Below, in pieces: positions 17,058-25,533 of a stretch of DNA of 64,000 nucleotides. The DNA comes from Rhodobacteraceae bacterium HLUCCO07 (GTDB taxonomy: Bacteria > Pseudomonadota > Alphaproteobacteria > Rhodobacterales > Rhodobacteraceae). Position 1 is the stretch's first letter, and each line of letters opens with the position of its first letter. Below the pieces are notes generated by a model that saw only the letters and a list, made by a program, of their open reading frames with translations, ran no database searches and had not been told where the DNA came from. The stretch spans positions 62,541-126,540 of the forward strand of contig LJSU01000024.1 of NCBI GenBank assembly GCA_001314705.1, written 5' to 3'. The translations under genes and the position numbers were made by a program.

Positions 17058-17162
17058 GAGAATGCCCTTCCCCAAACGGATTTCTTTCGCCGCTGTTTAC
17101 GCGGCTTGAACAATCTCGGCAAGAGCCACGGCCGGAGCTTGGCGGATTTCGCCGCCCGTTCG

Positions 17163-17906
17163 TCAGATGAACCTTGCCACCTCGCCGGGTTCCGGCCGCG
17201 CGATTTCGAGCGCTTCGGTCAAGTCGACATCGCGTGCGAACAGAGCCCGTCCAACCAGCACACCGGAGATATTGGGCACGTATTTAAGGCGCGAAATATC
17301 GTCGATTTCGCGCACGATCCCGCTTGCAATAACCGGGTGGCGCGTCTGTCCGGCCAGCCCGGTCAGTACACCCAGGCTCGCATCCGGTTCGTCGATATCA
17401 CTGTCGATATCGGTGATCAGCACCCCGGCCAGCGGACTGTTCGCGTACGATGCCAGGAAATCCTCGGGCGCGATCGCGGAAGGCGTGGTCCAGCCATCTG
17501 TCATTAGCTTTCCCTGATGGATATCGAGTGCCACAACGATCTGGTCCGGATAGCGATCCGCCAGGAACTTGACTGTATCGGGATCACGCGTTGGCAGCGT
17601 TCCCAGCACGATCCGACCCGCGCCACGGTCGATCCAGCTTTCGACACGCTCGCGCGACCTGAAGCCCCCCGCCAATTGCACTGGGACTCGGGCGCGCAGG
17701 ATGATCGTTTCGATCAGCGCATCATTGTTGCCACTGCCCGCCACCGCGTCGAAATCGGTAACATGGATCCACTCCGCTCCCGCTCCGGCCCAGGCGATGG
17801 CGGTCTCGACCGGATCGACATGGTAAATGGCCGGCTCTTCGAGACGCCCGCGGTGAAGTGTGACGCATGTGCCGCCCTTGAGTTCCATCGTGGGGCAAAT
17901 GATCAT
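17163..17906 (-). CDS. HisA-like TIM-barrel protein (ProFAR-isomerase paralogue)
   Basis: This protein of 247 residues is full length for the HisA/HisF (beta-alpha)8 family. Phosphate-binding blocks LAGGFRSRERVESWIDRGAGRIVLGT near 78-103 and the second half GVLITDIDSD near 157-166 are present. HisA uses two catalytic aspartates. The C-terminal one can be placed at Asp128 (VALDIHQGKLMTDGWT), but the N-terminal one is Glu8 here (PTMELKGG instead of P-AIDLKDG). This gene is not in a his cluster; it lies between acpP and fabF. It may be a paralogue with a changed reaction, or a working isomerase that tolerates Glu. Confidence 0.75.
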   Translation of the reverse strand: MIICPTMELKGGTCVTLHRGRLEEPAIYHVDPVETAIAWAGAGAEWIHVTDFDAVAGSGNNDALIETIILRARVPVQLAGGFRSRERVESWIDRGAGRIVLGTLPTRDPDTVKFLADRYPDQIVVALDIHQGKLMTDGWTTPSAIAPEDFLASYANSPLAGVLITDIDSDIDEPDASLGVLTGLAGQTRHPVIASGIVREIDDISRLKYVPNISGVLVGRALFARDVDLTEALEIARPEPGEVARFI

Positions 17907-18044
17907 TGTGGAGTCCTCGGGTTTGGTGCCTGAGCATGCAGGCTTCGCCAGACCCTAACTCTTACCATATTCTGCGACTCGCTTCGAATCGACAGATTGC
18001 CGTCCGAATCCGCCCGCCGGTTCGGTTTCCGGGACGGACGCCAA

Positions 18045-18075
18045 CGAAAACGCCCCCACCGAACCGGCGGGGGCG
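18045..18075 (-). terminator. Rho-independent terminator of acpP
   Basis: On the minus strand a GC-rich hairpin (arms CGCCCCC at 18051-18057 and GGGGGCG at 18069-18075) is followed by TTTTCGTT. It lies 29 bases after the acpP stop, so acpP is at least partly a separate transcript from the HisA-like gene. Confidence 0.75.
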
Positions 18076-18103
18076 CATGATGTCATTCTGTCCGAATAAC
18101 GGA

Positions 18104-18337
18104 TCAGGCGGCGTCGGAGATGAACTTCACCGCGTCGCCAAAGGTCTGGATGGTCTCGGCGGCATCATCCGGAATCTCGATGCCGAACTCTTCCTCGAAG
18201 GCCATGACCAGCTCGACCGTGTCGAGGCTGTCCGCGCCCAGATCGTCAATGAACGAAGCGTTCTCGACAACCTTGTCTTCTTCCACACCGAGGTGCTCCA
18301 CAACGATTTTCTTCACGCGGTCAGCGACGTCGCTCAT
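18104..18337 (-). CDS. acpP: Acyl carrier protein
   Basis: This acidic carrier protein has 77 residues. The phosphopantetheine attachment site is Ser37 in [12 protein letters not shown]. It carries growing acyl chains for fatty acid synthesis and feeds FabF, FabG and FabD, all encoded in this window. GAGGA lies 8 bases before the ATG. Length and sequence are standard. A strong terminator follows it. Confidence 0.98.
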   Translation of the reverse strand: MSDVADRVKKIVVEHLGVEEDKVVENASFIDDLGADSLDTVELVMAFEEEFGIEIPDDAAETIQTFGDAVKFISDAA

Positions 18338-18727
18338 GTCATAGTCCTCATAAGTTCAGGGCCACTCGGCCCGGTTCTTGCCCTCGCCCCTCGGGGTCGT
18401 CGGTTCCATGGTGTCCCGCTTTCGGAACTGTCCAGCTCCGTCTTTCCCCCGCCTCCCGGAAGGGTCGAAACGAAACTGATCCGCCCCCGTTTGAACGGAG
18501 ACACAAAGTGAATCTGCGCCGCCTATAGCATATGAAAACACGAACGCAAACGCTTTCAAGCCTCCGCATGAGTGGCCGCCAACTGCGCCAAGACATCCCT
18601 CTGCGCGACGGCCAGGCCAGCCCGGGGGCCGGATCACCAGGGTTGATCCGAATGCCAAAAAGCGCCAGCCTGTCCGCATACGGATGACATTGCGTCATCT
18701 CGCGATCACCAGCCTGGGAGGAGGCCA
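18338..18727. other. Divergent intergenic region acpP / FMN protein
   Basis: These 390 bases hold no supported gene. They must contain the acpP promoter on the minus strand, probably near 18515-18560 where A/T-rich sequence appears, giving a long acpP leader. They also hold the promoter of the gene at 18728 near the right end. No riboswitch fold was recognised. Confidence 0.5.
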
Positions 18728-20221
18728 TTGCGTTACATACCGCTCATTGCCTTTCTGGCCTTGACGCTTTCTGGTCTGCTCGTAGCGGTCTGGCTGCCAT
18801 TATGGGGCGGTCTGGTTGCGGGGCTTGCGGGTATCGTCTCGGCTGTTGGTCTTCATGACCTGTTCCAGACCCGGCGCGCGGTGCTCAAGAACTATCCGAT
18901 CTCGGCGCGACTGCGTTTCCTGTTCGAGCATTTTCGCCCCGAGATCCGCCAGTATTTCCTGGAGAGCGACCACGAAGAGACACCCTATTCACGCGAACAG
19001 CGCGCGCTTGTCTATCGCCGCGCCAAGGGAATCGAGGGGCTGCGCCCGTTCGGGACACTTCGCAACGTCAACGAGATCGGGCACGAGTGGATCAACCATT
19101 CCATGGCCCCCACGCATCTCGACAGCCATGATTTCCGCGTGGCCATCGGCGGGCCGGATTGCAAACAACCCTATGAAGCCTCGCCGCTCAACATCTCGGG
19201 CATGTCCTATGGCGCGCTTTCGCCTCATGCGATTGAATCGCTGAATTGGGGGGCGAAACTTGGCGGGTTCGCACACACCACTGGCGAAGGCTCGATCTCG
19301 CGCTTTCACCGCAAGCATGGAGGCGATCTGATCTGGCAGATCGGTTCGGGTTATTTCGGGTGCCGCACGCCCGACGGGGCCTTCAACCCTGAGAAGTTTG
19401 CCGAATCGGCAGCGGACGATCAGGTCAAGATGATCGAGGTCAAGCTGAGCCAGGGCGCCAAGCCGGGCCATGGGGGCATCCTACCGGGCGCCAAGGTGAC
19501 CGAAGCCATCGCCGAGGCACGCGGAGTCGTCGTGGGCGAGGATTGCATCAGCCCACCCGGCCATTCGGAATTCACCACACCCGAGGAACTTTGTGCCTTC
19601 ATCGCCCGGATACGAGAGCTGTCGGGCGGAAAGCCCGTCGGTCTCAAGCTCTGTGTCGGTCACCCGTGGGAATTCTTTGCCATGACCAAGGCCTTTGACG
19701 CGACCGGCATCACACCAGATTTCATCACCATCGACGGGGCCGAAGGCGGCACCGGGGCGGCACCGGCCGAGTTTGCCGACCACAAGGGCGCGCCCATCCG
19801 CGAGGGGTTGATGCTGGTGCATAATACGCTCGTGGGCATGGGCTTGCGCGACCGGGTCAAGCTCATCGTGTCGGGCAAACTGGTCAGTGCTTTCGACCTG
19901 TGCCGGATGTTCGCGCTCGGCGCTGATGGATGCAATATGGCGCGCGGTTTCATGTTCGCCGTGGGGTGCATCCAGGCGCAGGTGTGCCATTCCGGAAAAT
20001 GCCCCACGGGTGTGACCACACAGGATCCGGGCCGCTACCGTGCACTGGTCGTTGCGGACAAGTATCAGCGCGTGGCCAATTTCCACCGTAACACCATGAT
20101 CGCCTTGAAAGAGGCCGTGGAATCTTCCGGCCTGCACGCGCCGCAGGACTTTACGCCGCATCACCTGATGATCCGTGTCAACAGCCGCGAGGTGCGCTCG
20201 GCCGCAAGCCAGTATCTGTGA
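18728..20221 (+). CDS. Membrane-anchored FMN-binding glutamate synthase domain protein
   Basis: This protein of 497 residues has an N-terminal hydrophobic anchor (about 4-45) followed by the FMN-binding glutamate synthase core. Core blocks include SPLNISGMSYGALSPHAIES near 155, KPGHGGILPGAKVT near 250, ITIDGAEGGTGAAP near 335 and LIVSGKLVSAFD near 385. Cys residues in VGCIQAQVCHSGKCPTG near 415 match the 3Fe-4S ligands of GltB. The glutamine amidotransferase domain of true GltB is missing, so it is a stand-alone oxidoreductase of unknown substrate. It starts with TTG behind a strong GGAGGAGG site; no ATG fits. Confidence 0.87.
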   Translation: MRYIPLIAFLALTLSGLLVAVWLPLWGGLVAGLAGIVSAVGLHDLFQTRRAVLKNYPISARLRFLFEHFRPEIRQYFLESDHEETPYSREQRALVYRRAKGIEGLRPFGTLRNVNEIGHEWINHSMAPTHLDSHDFRVAIGGPDCKQPYEASPLNISGMSYGALSPHAIESLNWGAKLGGFAHTTGEGSISRFHRKHGGDLIWQIGSGYFGCRTPDGAFNPEKFAESAADDQVKMIEVKLSQGAKPGHGGILPGAKVTEAIAEARGVVVGEDCISPPGHSEFTTPEELCAFIARIRELSGGKPVGLKLCVGHPWEFFAMTKAFDATGITPDFITIDGAEGGTGAAPAEFADHKGAPIREGLMLVHNTLVGMGLRDRVKLIVSGKLVSAFDLCRMFALGADGCNMARGFMFAVGCIQAQVCHSGKCPTGVTTQDPGRYRALVVADKYQRVANFHRNTMIALKEAVESSGLHAPQDFTPHHLMIRVNSREVRSAASQYL

Positions 20222-20370
20222 CTTGAGCCTGGTGCGTTGCGCGCGGGCGAAGTCAGTCATCCCGCCTTTGCCAAATACTGGGATCGCGCCCGCGCCGACA
20301 GCTTCGATTTCGCAGCCTGAAAAGCCTCGGAATGCCGCTCGACCGCCAGGCGCGCGCCCTGAACCAACCG

Positions 20371-21261
20371 CTATTGACCGACCTCGACCGTCGCCGTCAA
20401 CCACGCGCGGAACCGCTCGATCTCGGCCGAGCGTTTGGTGTCTTCCCGCGCCACGAGGTAAAATCCCTTGTCCATCGGCAATTCATAGGGCAGCGGCGAC
20501 ACCAGCAACCCCTGGTCAAGGTACCGTTGTGCAAAACGGCGCATGATGATCGCGCAGCCCTGGCCGCTGGCCAGCATTTGAAGTGCCATCAGAGACGAGT
20601 CGGCCTTGAATCGTTGCGCCGGAGCCGGCAGGTCGAGATCGAACCGCGCCGAAAGCCGATCCCAATCGCCCTCGGAGCCGGTCACCTGAACCACGTCGGA
20701 GGCCGCAAGCGCCGCAATGGTCGGACCACCCTCGAAGGAGGCGGCGAAATCAGGGTGGCACACCACGCCGCCCCATTCCGAGCCGAGCGGCCAGATCCGG
20801 CTTTCCGGCCAGTCGCCGGTGCCGTGGCGAATGTCCACGTCGATCGCTGTGTCGTCCATGCGGTCGGACCAGACGGCGGTGGATAGCTGGATGTCGATAT
20901 CGGGGTTGAGCGCGCGGAAGGCGATCAACTGCGGCGCCAGCACCAGCGCCCCGTACGAGATCGAGGCACGCACGCGCAGGGTCTTGCGACGTGGCACCTG
21001 GAACAATCCGTCGGTCGCCGATTGCATGTCGCGAAAGGATTTTCGGATCGGCTGCGCATAGGCCTGGCCGATATCGGTCAGCTCGACCCCACGCGGCAGA
21101 CGATGGAAGAGCCGCACGTTAAGATGCTGTTCCAAAAGCCTTATTTGCTGGCTCACCGCCGCCGGGGTCAGGGCCAGCTCGTCCGCGGCCGCGGTGAACG
21201 AACTGTGCCGGGCCGCCGCTTCGAAGGCGCGCAGCCAGATGACATGGGGCAGCGGGGTCAT
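20371..21261 (-). CDS. LysR-family transcriptional regulator, GcvA-like
   Basis: This regulator of 296 residues has the LysR winged helix-turn-helix at about 8-65 (FEAAARHSSFTAAADELALTPAAVSQQIRLLE). It is followed by a periplasmic-binding-protein-like effector domain. The sequence of the first 100 residues (LNVRLFHRLPRGVELTDIGQAY) is of the GcvA subgroup. AAGGA lies 6 bases before the ATG at 21261. It is downstream of, and on the same strand as, the dioxygenase/dehydrogenase pair, so it may regulate them. The effector is unknown. Confidence 0.88.
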   Translation of the reverse strand: MTPLPHVIWLRAFEAAARHSSFTAAADELALTPAAVSQQIRLLEQHLNVRLFHRLPRGVELTDIGQAYAQPIRKSFRDMQSATDGLFQVPRRKTLRVRASISYGALVLAPQLIAFRALNPDIDIQLSTAVWSDRMDDTAIDVDIRHGTGDWPESRIWPLGSEWGGVVCHPDFAASFEGGPTIAALAASDVVQVTGSEGDWDRLSARFDLDLPAPAQRFKADSSLMALQMLASGQGCAIIMRRFAQRYLDQGLLVSPLPYELPMDKGFYLVAREDTKRSAEIERFRAWLTATVEVGQ

Positions 21262-21624
21262 GCGATGTCCTTCATGCAAGCGGGGGCGTGGGCCGTGTTG
21301 CCAACGCATAGCGTGTTCGCAGGAACGGGTGAAACCCCATTTGCAGCGCACGGTGGGGTTAACACGGTCTTGCGCCATGAAATCGGGGGGGTGATCCCCG
21401 GCTGCGCCCCGGCTGCCGGGCGTGCACCGCCGCGATGCGGCGCAAACGGGCCGGAATCGGGTAAACGCAGCGCGCGCTGCCCGCGTGCGATCCTGTTTCC
21501 CGATCACTGTCCCGGGATGGTTCCGCAGGGCAACGACCCGGCCGAAGGATGCCTTGTCACGCAAAGCGCACCGCGCCGGGGCGCACCCCCGACGCGGCGC
21601 ATCTTCACGCCTTTGCGTTCCGCT
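21262..21624. other. Intergenic region between the dioxygenase gene and the LysR gene
   Basis: These 363 bases carry no supported gene. A perfect inverted repeat AACCCCA/TGGGGTT with a 14-base spacer lies at 21333-21360, about 70 bp before the LysR start. It could be a LysR site or a weak terminator. The rest is very GC-rich and repetitive in short CGGC/GCCG words. Confidence 0.5.
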
Positions 21625-22767
21625 TCAAGCCACCACCCTGTCGGCCTCGACCCCGGTGAAGCCGCGCCGGGCAAGCACACGGTAGGTGCTGCGCAGCGCG
21701 CCGCGATCCGTGTAGCAGCCGCGCAGGTGCCGCAGGCCGCTCTCGGCGACATAGCCTTCGCGGCCATGCACGATGCGATGGTTGTCGAACACCACGCAGG
21801 TGCCGGGCTGCGACCGGTAGCGGATGACAAAACGGTCTTCCTGCATCATGCGGATGAACCGGACAAGGGCCGGGTAATAGCGGTCCAGCAGCTCCTGGGG
21901 CAGATCCATGAAATCCTGAAGATGCTGCGAGATGGTGACACCCGTTACCTCGCCATCGACATCGGTCTCGATCACGCGTTGATGGGCGCGGTAATCCCAG
22001 TTGTCGTGCCGATAGTAGAACGGGATGTCATGGCCCGCCAGAAGCGCGAACGCCTCGGGATCCTCGGCCTTGAGCGCCATCGCCGCCGCCGCCCCGTCGA
22101 GAAAGAGCGACAGCCCGCCCTCGACCGTGTTGGCCATGCAATGCAGGAACTGCAAGCCCGGGGCGGTTTCCTCGCCCGGCAGGTCGGTGTGCATTTCCAG
22201 AGGCCCGGCGGTAAAGGCGAGATTGGTCGGCGCGATCTCGACCCGGACGTCAAAGAACAGGCCCTCGGCCGACGGGGTGATCGGCCCGATGGCGTTCACG
22301 AGGCGCGGGAGGCTCTCGTCATTCTCGGCCATGTCGGTGACAAAGACGATGCCCTCCTCGATCAGCGCGCGGGTGAGCGCGGCGCGGCCCGCGTCGGAGG
22401 TCAGAACCGCCTGTTGCGGGATACGCAGGATCTCGGGCAGGTGATCGCCATACCAGAGCTTGCGCGGCAGGGCCGCCGGATCGGCCGGGCGCCCGGTCTC
22501 CTGCACCTCGCGCAACAGCGAGAGCGGAACCTGGCTCACCTGGTCCTCGGCCTGCCAGTCGATCACCAGCATCTCGCCTTCCAGCCGCGCCGACCTCGCG
22601 CGCGGCGGCGTCGGAAGGGCGGAACAGTCGAAAACCCGTTCCAGCGTTTGCGGGTCGAAACAGTCGAGGCTCGCATCCCTGAGCCAGTAGTAGTTGAAAT
22701 AGGCCGCGCCGCCCGGCAGGGCGACCAACATGCCATTGTCCCGAAGCTCCACCGCGGGGTTCGTCAT
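21625..22767 (-). CDS. Gamma-butyrobetaine dioxygenase-like Fe(II)/2-oxoglutarate oxygenase
   Basis: This protein of 380 residues is in the TauD/TfdA superfamily, nearest in layout to gamma-butyrobetaine and trimethyllysine hydroxylases. An N-terminal DUF971-like domain (about 1-75, with YYWLRDASLDCFDPQTLERVF) lacks most zinc cysteines of that domain. The catalytic double-stranded helix follows, with iron ligands His193 and Asp195 (EMHTDLPGEE) and distal His334 (DNHRIVHGR). Arg336 is a likely 2-oxoglutarate contact. GAAGGA lies upstream of the ATG. It is encoded 70 bases after a 3-hydroxyacid-dehydrogenase-like gene. The substrate is probably a quaternary amine or related compound, but this is inference. 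Confidence 0.83.
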   Translation of the reverse strand: MTNPAVELRDNGMLVALPGGAAYFNYYWLRDASLDCFDPQTLERVFDCSALPTPPRARSARLEGEMLVIDWQAEDQVSQVPLSLLREVQETGRPADPAALPRKLWYGDHLPEILRIPQQAVLTSDAGRAALTRALIEEGIVFVTDMAENDESLPRLVNAIGPITPSAEGLFFDVRVEIAPTNLAFTAGPLEMHTDLPGEETAPGLQFLHCMANTVEGGLSLFLDGAAAAMALKAEDPEAFALLAGHDIPFYYRHDNWDYRAHQRVIETDVDGEVTGVTISQHLQDFMDLPQELLDRYYPALVRFIRMMQEDRFVIRYRSQPGTCVVFDNHRIVHGREGYVAESGLRHLRGCYTDRGALRSTYRVLARRGFTGVEADRVVA

Positions 22768-22837
22768 CTCATCTCAATCCTTCTGTTGGTGGGTGTGCGT
22801 TTCAAGCGGAGAGGTGTCGTCATCGCCGCCCCCCGCG

Positions 22838-23806
22838 TCACGTCGCCAGAAGCGGCTTTGACAGGCCGGTCGGGATCACCTCGTATCCCGGCTCCTCCGG
22901 CTCGTCGTCGACCATCTCGGCGGGAAAGCCGGGTGCGCTGATCCGCAATCCGGTCGCATCTTCGAGGCGGCGGATGATGTTCGGCGACAGTTCACGATCG
23001 CCGTAGCGCGCGATGCCGTCCTCGAAAATGCTCAGCAAGAGCGGGCTGATCTCCAACGGCACGCCGGCTTGCTCGGCAAGGCTCTGGAACAGGCCGACAT
23101 CCTTTTTCACCAGGTCCATGGTGAACGAGATGTCGCGCGACCCGTTGAGGATGATCTGGCTTTCGGTCTCATGCACGAAGGAGGTGCCCGAACTGATCTT
23201 CATCGCCTCGTAGGCGGTGTTCATGTCCATGCCCGCGGCCTTCATCGTCACCAGCGCCTCGCAGCAGGTCAGCAGGTTCGCCGTGGCCAGATAGTTGGTC
23301 ATCACCTTGAGGACCGAAGCGGTCCCGAGTTCTCCGGTATGCAGCACCCGCCGTCCGAGCGTGGTCAGGAGCGGCAGCACGCGTTCGAACGTGGCGCGGT
23401 CGCAGCCCGCGAAGATCGAGATGTTGGCCGTGTCCGCCCGGTGGCACCCGCCCGAGACCGGGCATTCCACCGCAACCCCGCCACGCTCGGCCACGAGCGC
23501 GGCCAGCCGCTTGATCTCGGTGGCGTCGGTGGTCGACATTTCCAGCCAGATCTTGGTCTCGTCGATCTCCGGCAACATCGCCTCGACCACGGCGGCCGAT
23601 GCGGCCGGCGAGGGCAGGCAGGTGATCACGATATCGCATCCACGCATGAGATCGGCCGGATCGCGCGCCGCCTTTGCGCCGCGGGCGACAAAGCTTGCCA
23701 TGGAACCGGCGTCGATATCGAAAACGGTCAGATCAATACCATTGCGAAGCACACTGCCCGCCAGCTTGCCGCCAACATTTCCAAGCCCGATGAATCCTAC
23801 CTGCAT
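22838..23806 (-). CDS. 3-hydroxyisobutyrate dehydrogenase-family NAD(P)-dependent oxidoreductase
   Basis: This protein of 322 residues has an N-terminal Rossmann domain with GFIGLGNVGG at 4-13 and a C-terminal all-helical domain. Catalytic residues of beta-hydroxyacid dehydrogenases are present: the PVSGG substrate loop at 116-120, Lys167 and Asn171 in KVMTNY. It should oxidise a 3-hydroxy acid or reduce the matching semialdehyde. GGAGAAGG lies 8 bases before the ATG at 23806; an upstream GTG is less likely. It is the first gene of a two-gene unit with the dioxygenase and may act on its product. The last 35 residues are an acidic, proline-containing extension. Confidence 0.85.
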   Translation of the reverse strand: MQVGFIGLGNVGGKLAGSVLRNGIDLTVFDIDAGSMASFVARGAKAARDPADLMRGCDIVITCLPSPAASAAVVEAMLPEIDETKIWLEMSTTDATEIKRLAALVAERGGVAVECPVSGGCHRADTANISIFAGCDRATFERVLPLLTTLGRRVLHTGELGTASVLKVMTNYLATANLLTCCEALVTMKAAGMDMNTAYEAMKISSGTSFVHETESQIILNGSRDISFTMDLVKKDVGLFQSLAEQAGVPLEISPLLLSIFEDGIARYGDRELSPNIIRRLEDATGLRISAPGFPAEMVDDEPEEPGYEVIPTGLSKPLLAT

Positions 23807-23905
23807 CAGCTGCACCTTCTCCGATCATTTCGCCGGAGTTTGGCGCAGCCGATTGTCGGTTGGAAACGATGGCTTTTCGATCTGAGCCACCAAATTCATT
23901 GAAGC

Positions 23906-23929
23906 ACCCGCGCATGGCATGGCGCGGGT
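23906..23929 (-). terminator. GC-rich hairpin downstream of the TetR gene
   Basis: A perfect 8-bp stem (ACCCGCGC/GCGCGGGT) with an 8-base loop lies 38 bases after the TetR stop on the minus strand. No T-run follows, so it may stop transcription only weakly or separate the TetR transcript from the next unit. Confidence 0.45.
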
Positions 23930-23966
23930 CGCGTCGCGGTCTCGCCTGCGGCCGGGTGAACCCGTT

Positions 23967-24557
23967 TCAGGCGGCCTTGGCCTTTTGCTGTTGCTGGACG
24001 CTGATCGTCGCCCAGAATGCCGCGCGCACCAGGGCGTCTGCCGATCCGTCGAGACCGTCAGCGCCCAATTGCACCGCGACCACGGTCCGCGGATACTCGA
24101 TCAGCGCAAGCTCGACCTCGTCGCGGCGCAGCCCGAAACCTTCTGCAAATCCCGTCAATGCCGCATCGGCGCGGCCAAGGATATCCGCCGCCCGTATTCG
24201 CGTGCCCTGTGCCAGCGCCGCATGGCGCAACACCGTGCGCTGGCCGCTGACCAGGACCGGTGCGGCGGCACTCTCGCGCCGGGCGAACCGCGGCATGTAA
24301 AGTGCAGCGCGCAACCCGCCGCGCACGCCCCGCGTGTTATGAATATGCGAGATCACGCCCTGCAGATAGGCCCCTTCCGACCAGGCCCATGTCTCGGCCA
24401 AAAGCCCTTCGTAGGAGCCGAACCTGTGATAGAGCGACCCGATCGACACGCCGGATGCCTTGGAGATGTCCCTGATGCCGGGCATCACGCCATCCGCGAT
24501 CCCGCTTGCCATCGCCGCATATACCGTCTGATCGGCGAATCCTGCCTTTCGTCCCAT
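23967..24557 (-). CDS. TetR-family transcriptional regulator
   Basis: This regulator of 196 residues has an N-terminal TetR helix-turn-helix at about 15-55 (GIRDISKASGVSIGSLYHRFGSYEGLL). It is followed by a helical ligand-binding domain, within which the LRAALYMPRFARRESAAAPVL region is the most distinctive. The ATG at 24557 has only a weak GAGG upstream. It lies between fabG and the oxidoreductase unit on the same strand and is bounded by terminators on both sides. It should therefore be transcribed alone. Target genes and ligand are not evident. Confidence 0.85.
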   Translation of the reverse strand: MGRKAGFADQTVYAAMASGIADGVMPGIRDISKASGVSIGSLYHRFGSYEGLLAETWAWSEGAYLQGVISHIHNTRGVRGGLRAALYMPRFARRESAAAPVLVSGQRTVLRHAALAQGTRIRAADILGRADAALTGFAEGFGLRRDEVELALIEYPRTVVAVQLGADGLDGSADALVRAAFWATISVQQQQKAKAA

Positions 24558-24651
24558 GCTCTGCCTCGTTCGTTTTTTGTTTTGGTGCACTGATTCTACT
24601 ACAGGTGATTCGCTGCGCACAGATTTTTTTCCGCCGGCTTGCGCGCTGGTG

Positions 24652-24688
24652 GCAAAAAGGGCGCGCTGGCCCTCGCCCGCGCGCCCTT
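24652..24688 (-). terminator. Rho-independent terminator of the fabD-fabG transcript
   Basis: A perfect 10-bp stem (AAGGGCGCGC at 24657-24666, GCGCGCCCTT at 24679-24688) is followed on the minus strand by TTTTT. It lies 32 bases after the fabG stop and is the clearest minus-strand terminator in the window. Confidence 0.88.
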
Positions 24689-24720
24689 GTTCTCGGGTCT
24701 GAACGGATGTTCGCCCCGGC

Positions 24721-25458
24721 TCAGAGCATCGCCATCCCGCCATTCACATGCAGGGTCGCGCCGGTGACATAGCCCGCCTCGGGGCTGGCAAGGTAGAGGA
24801 CCGCCGCCGCGATCTCCTCGGGCGTGCCCATGCGTGCGGCCGGGATCTTCGCGTTGATCGCCGCCTTCTGATCGTCGCTCAGCCCCTCGGTCATGGCCGT
24901 GGCGATGAAGCCGGGCGCGACCGCGTTGGCGGTGATGCCGCGGCTTGCCACTTCGTAGGCGATGGATTTCGTCATACCCACCATGCCCGCCTTTGACGCG
25001 GCATAGTTGACCTGCCCGGGGTTGCCCGTCGCGCCCACAATGGACGATATGTTGACGATCCGGCCCCAGCGCGCCTTCATCATCGGGCGCATCACGCCGC
25101 GGCAGAGGCGCATCGTCGCGGTCAGGTTCACGTCGATGACCGACTGCCATTCCTCGTCCGACATGCGCATGAAAATCTGGTCGCGGGTAATGCCGGCGTT
25201 GTTAACGAGGATATCCACCGATCCCATGGCCGCCTGTGCCTCTTTCGGCAACGCCTCGACCGCCTGCGAATCGGACAGGTTGCAGGGCAACACATGCGCC
25301 CGCTCGCCCAGGTCCCCGGCCAATTCCTGGAGCGGCGCCTCGCGCGTGCCCGACAGGCCCACCGTGGCCCCCGCCCTGTGCAATGCGCGGGCGATCGCGC
25401 CGCCGATCCCCCCCGACGCGCCGGTGACCAGCGCGCATTTTCCCGTCAGATCGAACAT
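24721..25458 (-). CDS. fabG: 3-oxoacyl-ACP reductase
   Basis: This short-chain dehydrogenase of 245 residues reduces 3-oxoacyl-ACP with NADPH in fatty acid elongation. The cofactor motif is TGASGGIGG at 12-20 and NNAG is at 86-89. The catalytic Ser139, Tyr152 and Lys156 lie in NISS and NYAASKAG. Length and spacing match FabG closely. It is 75 bases after fabD and ends at a strong terminator. The fabD-fabG pair is usual; acpP and fabF lie about 6 kb away. Confidence 0.95.
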   Translation of the reverse strand: MFDLTGKCALVTGASGGIGGAIARALHRAGATVGLSGTREAPLQELAGDLGERAHVLPCNLSDSQAVEALPKEAQAAMGSVDILVNNAGITRDQIFMRMSDEEWQSVIDVNLTATMRLCRGVMRPMMKARWGRIVNISSIVGATGNPGQVNYAASKAGMVGMTKSIAYEVASRGITANAVAPGFIATAMTEGLSDDQKAAINAKIPAARMGTPEEIAAAVLYLASPEAGYVTGATLHVNGGMAML

Positions 25459-25533
25459 GCCTCATCCTTTCTTTCCAGCGCCGGGTTCCTTTCAACGGAA
25501 CTCGACAAGAAAATTCAACTTTCGTGGCCCGGC

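Noticed and set aside
15801-18337. Treating acpP, the HisA-like gene, fabF and mltG as one operon
   Set aside because: A clear terminator follows acpP, and gaps of about 200 and 105 bases precede the next genes; only fabF-mltG are tightly linked.
18500-18560. A specific -35/-10 promoter for acpP
   Set aside because: Several A/T-rich hexamers are present but none has acceptable spacing, so no promoter was called.
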